Shown here: positions 59,618 through 64,000 of the stretch, in pieces
Layout of the letters: each line of letters begins with the position of its first letter
Position numbering within the stretch: position 1 is the first letter of the stretch
Source: Alisma plantago-aquatica
Taxonomy: Eukaryota; Streptophyta; Magnoliopsida; Alismatales; Alismataceae
DNA: 64,000 bases
Direction: 5' to 3'
NCBI GenBank assembly: GCA_963693085.1
Contig: OY856412.1
Span: forward strand, 1,413,590,394-1,413,654,393
The notes under the pieces: generated by a model
The model's database searches: none
Seen by the model: only the letters and a program-made list of their open reading frames with translations
Told to the model about the DNA's origin: nothing
Program-made: the position numbers and the translations under genes

Positions 59618-61247
59618 TGTTGTGGATATTATCGCACTACAAATTCACTAGGAATGGTATTCCTAGAGTTTACCAAAACCAAAGTGCAATAATGCCACCC
59701 ACAAGTGGATGGATCTTATCGTAGTAAAGTTAAGGATCAAATCCCAAGGGACAACATTTTTAAGAGTTAACTTATCAAAGTAACTTATCAAGAACTAGTA
59801 TTTATCACAAAATTTGATTTGAGTTGATATTCTAAAGTTTCAAGAATGAAAAGAGCTAGGTTAAGGTTCTAGTTATCCATGGATGTAAACACTAGGGTGG
59901 AATTGGGTTTCACTGCTACTACATGCATCTGCGCAATCATTCGAATGCAAACCTATATGAAGATATAATTGGAGTCATACAAGTTTCCCCTTTGGGTTTC
60001 AAAAACTATAATGAGTAGATATCCCTATAAGCTCGATGTCTCATTACTTATGGATCCTCTATGCACTACTAAATAGACTTTCCATCAGAAGTTCTCATCA
60101 AGGTATCAACCAAAGCTAATCGGTATTTAATTTTTATACGTTGAAATTCTCACAGTAAAAGATTATAATAAATCATGTAAAGCATGTGATCAATCTACAA
60201 GACATGTGATGAAAGATTGGTTATGAATTAAATGAGTTCATACAAGAGAGGAACATGAATGAAATTGCAAGAAACAGATAGTGGGGCTAGTCCCCACACT
60301 GTAGTGAATATACTACTCCCTCAACATGGTGAGATTAATATCACAAGAAGACGAAGATGATTCCATCATGGTCATGATGGTGGAGTAAGTGACTCTACAT
60401 GGTGTGCGATGATTGACTTCCTTGTTCCTTTATCTCATAGGAACTAACCCTGGCATGCAACAGAAGTAGGGGAATGGAAAACATCTCAGTGAAGAGATTG
60501 ATAGCCTTTGAGAGGAAGATCGACATCTTGGAGTTGTTAATGAAAGAGATCTATCGATCAATGTTGGAGGTAGATAGAAGTCGCCAACCTAGGTCGATAG
60601 AACTCGCTTGGTTGATAGGTCTTGTCCTTTCTCAGATCCCAGCAGTAGCCTTTTTGCGTGTTCTATCTCCAAATAATTCGAGATGAATTATACGACTATG
60701 TTGGGGGCCTATTTATAGGGTCAACAATTTCGACCTCTTTCCATCAGTGTCGGTTACTTTTTGTCGATCGATTGCTATGTCGATCTTGAGGGTCGACGAG
60801 GATGTAGGTCTTGGAGGTCCAGTTGATGGGGCTACCGACCTTGAGAGTCTACAAGAGTTTTGAGAAAATGTGGTCATCAACGAGAGTGTCTACATAATTA
60901 GTCAATGGCTTGATTTCTTGTCGGCTATAGTTCAATGATGTTGTCGAGCTCCTAAATGTCGACCAAGGTTTCGATGAGTTATTGATCTAGAAGGTCGACA
61001 AGGCTATCGAGCATTAAGTTGATGGCTTTGATAATTGATGATTTTAATCATCCCCCTAGGCAAACTTGCTACAGAATGATAGAATTCAACACCTGTAGAG
61101 GGAGTCAAGAAAAGTACCAAATTCCTACAAATTATCCTAAAAACCTAATAAGATCAAAACAAAGTTATTACTAATGATAACTAATCAATATGAATGCTAA
61201 ACTAGACTAATAATGCTGCTAAAACTAGGATGAATATGCATTCATCA
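59618..61247 (-). repeat. Old LTR of an Athila/Tat-type element related in layout to Element 1
   Basis: Several blocks align with the Element 1 LTR in order: TCTTATCGTAGTAAAGTTAAG, CACTAGGGTGGAATTGGGTT, GTGGGGCTAGTCCCCACAC with ACTACTC, and GGGCCTATTTATAGGG. The right end (TTCATCA) is followed by a polypurine tract read on the minus strand as AAGTTTGGGGTA. The left boundary is approximate. Only one LTR is seen. Confidence 0.65.
60709..61022 (-). promoter_or_regulatory. Old LTR promoter: degenerate GTCGA-motif array plus TATA box
   Basis: On the minus strand an array rich in GTCGAT/GTCGAC, GGTC and GACC fragments (61022-60740) precedes CCCTATAAATAGGCCCC (about 60720-60704). The array starts about 225 bp into the LTR, as in Elements 1 and 2. 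Confidence 0.5.
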
Positions 61248-61720
61248 AAATACCCCAAACTTAAATGTTGCTCGTCCTTGAGTAACACAAAATCTGAAGC
61301 AATCAAAAAATTAATACTTTCACCCCATGCGATTGCATCATCCTCCCATCTTGTTGTTTTCCTTACCACATGATATGGTCAAGTTTCCCCAACTTCCTAA
61401 GATCACATAACACATCTTTCAATATCTTTGGTCCTAATTTCATTTTCTAAATACACTTCCTCACCAATGTCCCAACATCAAGCATGTCAAGGAGTTTCAT
61501 GAGTGTGAGAACCTGTTACACTAAATGAGATTACTCAAAATATAAACTTATTAAAGGAACACTATCCACATATTCCACATATATAAGCATCAACATGCTA
61601 TCCAAAGCTCAACATACTAGACAACTAAACAACCATCTCTAGGGTTCATCACCTTATGTCTCTCCTTGCTGCCATGGTTTTGCTACCGCTGTTGTCAATC
61701 ACATAAAAAGATGTGACCCA
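61248..61720 (-). pseudogene. Polypurine tract and 3' internal remnant of the old Athila/Tat-type element
   Basis: Minus strand ACTCAAGGACGAGCAACA then AAGTTTGGGGTA. GTTACTC and GAGCAAC form an imperfect 7-bp hairpin just before the tract, as in Element 2. The rest is uncharacterised; the right limit is a guess. Confidence 0.5.
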
Positions 61721-61906
61721 CAAGGTGAGACCCAGTCCCGATGAGAGATATAACTCTCTACAATAGATATTGATTACAATAGATTATTCCAATAATAAAT
61801 AAACTAAGCAGTTGAAGTATTTAATAATAAATTGACAAGATTGAACCGTTCAAGCATGCTAACAAAATTAAGCACTCAATCTTAGCAACAAGTATAATTA
61901 TCAATG

Positions 61907-62070
61907 ACATGGCCAGTGTGGCTCAGGTGGTTCGGTCCGACTTGTCCTCCCTGGGGAACCCGGGTTCGATTCCCCCTGAGCACATTGTAATTACCAACTC
62001 CTTGGGTCATCTAGGCTCTGGCACCTGTTTGAGGAGGAGGGGGAACGGGGTCTCCTTAAGACTCAAAAAA
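61907..62070 (+). mobile_element. tRNA-derived SINE, 164 bp, with 16-bp target duplication
   Basis: Flanked on both sides by a perfect direct repeat AGTATAATTATCAATG (61891-61906 and 62071-62086). The head contains an A-box-like TGGCTCAGGTGG and a B box GGTTCGATTCC, the internal polymerase III promoter of tRNA-derived SINEs. The tail ends in a short A-run (CTCAAAAAA). The tRNA-unrelated body has GAGGAGGAGGGGGAACGGGG. It inserted by LINE-machinery retroposition. The undamaged duplication points to a recent insertion. Confidence 0.92.
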
Positions 62071-62086
62071 AGTATAATTATCAATG

Positions 62087-64000
62087 TATATATAGGTAAT
62101 AGTTATATCCATTTATTCTATTATATATCTACTCAGGTTTCATAAGATTGTATCTATAAAAATCATCATTGTTAGTCAGACTATCATCATATGTCATGCT
62201 AACAACACAAGAAAACTAGTAGCATAAGCATCTCTAGCATCATGAATATGTTTAGTAGCATAACATTGATATCTATATTGGCATGTTTAATCAAGTGAAC
62301 CAATCTACATCATAAGTTGAGCTAACAACATAAGAATAACTAACTACATAAGCATGTTTAGCATTTTAAGCATCTCTAATTATAGTGCATGGTTAGCAAT
62401 ATTAAACATAGCTAGCGCCATCATCTTAACTATCAATGCCTGTATATCAAAAAACATAAGCATGCTTACAACATGAGCATAATCACATCATAAGCATATC
62501 TATCATCTCGTATTGTACTATACATCATCTATCTGTAAGGAAAGCAAACAAGGGTTATCATCCGATGTGAAGAGTTGTGTATAACCCTAAACAAATATGC
62601 TACACAGCTATATTACATCTTTTATTATGACCTGGGGAGTTTGAATCGTACCATCCAAAGTCCAACTGACCCCTACGAAGGTCTATTCGGTTCCGTACAA
62701 GATCTAGGAGTGGTGGTATCCTAAGATCTCACTCCCTTTTCAGTACGAGTAAAAAGGTACTGACATGTCAGTCAATGCTACCACTACAACAACATATAGT
62801 CAAGCTGCTAACAACTAGTCCTCCCTTGGTACATGTCATGACATTAGACAACAAGCTCAGGCATGGCCGATCTATAAGAGGCACGTGTAGTTATTCTTCT
62901 GCCTTTTACATTTCACAATATCTGAGGCATAACTATAGTCATCCTCCATAACCTACAATTGTGGATGACAAGGATATATCCTCAACTTGCCACCCCCACA
63001 TACTCAATAGTATGTGCTTCGAGTTTCCCTTAGGAATACTTATTTCACCATCCAACAAGTTCTGATACTAAAGATGGTTCTACGACATGGGGAACTACAT
63101 GATTAGAGTTTCACTTGATTAGTTATCTCTATTGGGTGAATTAAGGCTACATCAAACAAGTGGACATACAAACCCTAATTCATATCTAACAAACATTGCA
63201 ATATAACAAATTTAGAAGATATAAAACATATGAGACATAATTTTTCATCTCAACATCACATGGCATTATTCACCTACCAATCAAGAGATTATACTTATCA
63301 CCAAATCATCATCACATGATACTATTGTCGTGTCATTCATGAGACTATACTTGTCATCATAATATCACAGGATATAAATCCTTAGCACAATATCCCAGGA
63401 TATCAACCTTATCTACATAAGAGGATTACACCTCATTTAGGGTTCAACCATGCCCAAAGATCATTAAGACCATCATATCATTTCCTGCAAGTTCATCATT
63501 ATCTTTATATTCCATATAACAAGGTTCAACAAATATCACCACACATGTGATACACAAGCTCAACATAATTTGTATTAAAGAACTGAAAGATTTTCACATG
63601 ATAACATTGTAGGATTACCTTAGCAATTAAGAAAATTCCTTGATTATAACAACATTTAAGGAAGCTATATAACTGGCCATCATTATACTTATAGTATACA
63701 AGTTTAGCATAAGAAAGCATAGATCATGAAACTATGATGACCACCAATCAAACACATTAGAGTTCCAATCAATCATTATGAAGGATATTACATCATTATA
63801 TCAATCATTCCAAAAAGGATAACATGATTAAACACCATCCTCTTCTTACATTAGGGTTATGTTTAGAAAGGTAGGTTACATTAATGTTATCATTCGACAT
63901 TCGTTCACAAACCTTAACCCATAGTATCCCCATATAATCTTAGATGCATAAGGTAAAACATCATCATGAAATTCACCATTCTCAATTATGGATTCATGCA
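62087..64000. other. AT-rich intergenic DNA
   Basis: No gene, element end or tandem repeat is recognised. Repeated AGCAT..CTAGCAT-like words at 62200-62500 are low-complexity. It continues past the window. Confidence 0.5.

Noticed and set aside
60474..60686. 70-residue plus-strand protein
   Set aside because: Lies within the R-U5 part of an old LTR; no recognisable domain.
61907..61980. tRNA gene
   Set aside because: The A and B boxes are present, but a tRNA-unrelated body, A-rich tail and 16-bp target duplication show a SINE; I cannot fold a clean cloverleaf.

Overview
The window looks like repeat-dense intergenic DNA from a flowering-plant nuclear genome. The evidence is the set of element families seen: Athila/Tat-type Ty3/gypsy retrotransposons primed by tRNA-Asp, a CACTA element with plant-type transposase domains and a ULP1 domain, a Del/Tekay-type chromovirus, hAT-like small elements, a tRNA-derived SINE, and a duplicated F-box-associated (FBA) gene fragment. 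The species cannot be named from the sequence. There is no CRISPR array, operon, rRNA or intact tRNA gene.

Layout. 1-6430: a gene-fragment cluster. A C-terminal FBA reading frame (1-672) with its 3' flank is repeated 3,848 bp further on (3898-5722), and a third diverged copy of the flank alone follows (5723-6430). Between the first two copies lies a LINE-type zf-RVT/RNase H remnant (minus strand) split by a 707-bp hAT-like element with an 8-bp target duplication. 6820-23798: a complete 17-kb Athila/Tat-type element on the minus strand (here Element 1), target duplication GTATA, with gag, PR, RT, RNase H and IN, plus a second gene region downstream of pol. That region has its own TATA-type promoter and encodes an Athila ORF-1-like domain, a coiled coil, an acidic stretch and two tandem ULP1/C48-like protease domains. 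23992-24616 and 28776-36809: two copies of an AT-rich repeat, the second split by a 7.3-kb CACTA element (29061-36378), so the first is a paralogous empty site. 37352-38189: a second hAT-like element. 39588-47829: a complete gag-PR-only Athila/Tat-type element on the plus strand (Element 2), target duplication CATAT, with two LTRs of exactly 1,616 bp each. 51575-54310: a decayed chromovirus pol on the minus strand. 59618-61247: an old single LTR related in layout to Element 1. 61907-62070: a SINE with a perfect 16-bp target duplication.

The most interesting signal is shared architecture. Element 1, Element 2 and the old LTR each carry, about 180-235 bp into the LTR, an array of short near-palindromic motifs. 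In Element 1 and the old LTR it ends just upstream of a clear TATA box; in Element 2's LTR the TATA candidate is weak. The motif differs between families (AAACGGT-N6-ACCGTTT or GGTC-N4-GACC in Element 1; GTCGATACCATCGAC in Element 2). In Elements 1 and 2 the family's own motif recurs in a second internal array at the same place: about 120 bp after a conserved post-pol hairpin and about 30 bp before an internal TATA box. This looks like a family-specific cis-regulatory code shared by the LTR and an internal promoter, possibly read by a factor encoded in the downstream gene. The function is inference; the layout is visible in the sequence.

No gene here looks clearly functional for the host. The FBA frames are partial, and all transposon reading frames carry stops, frameshifts or deletions.
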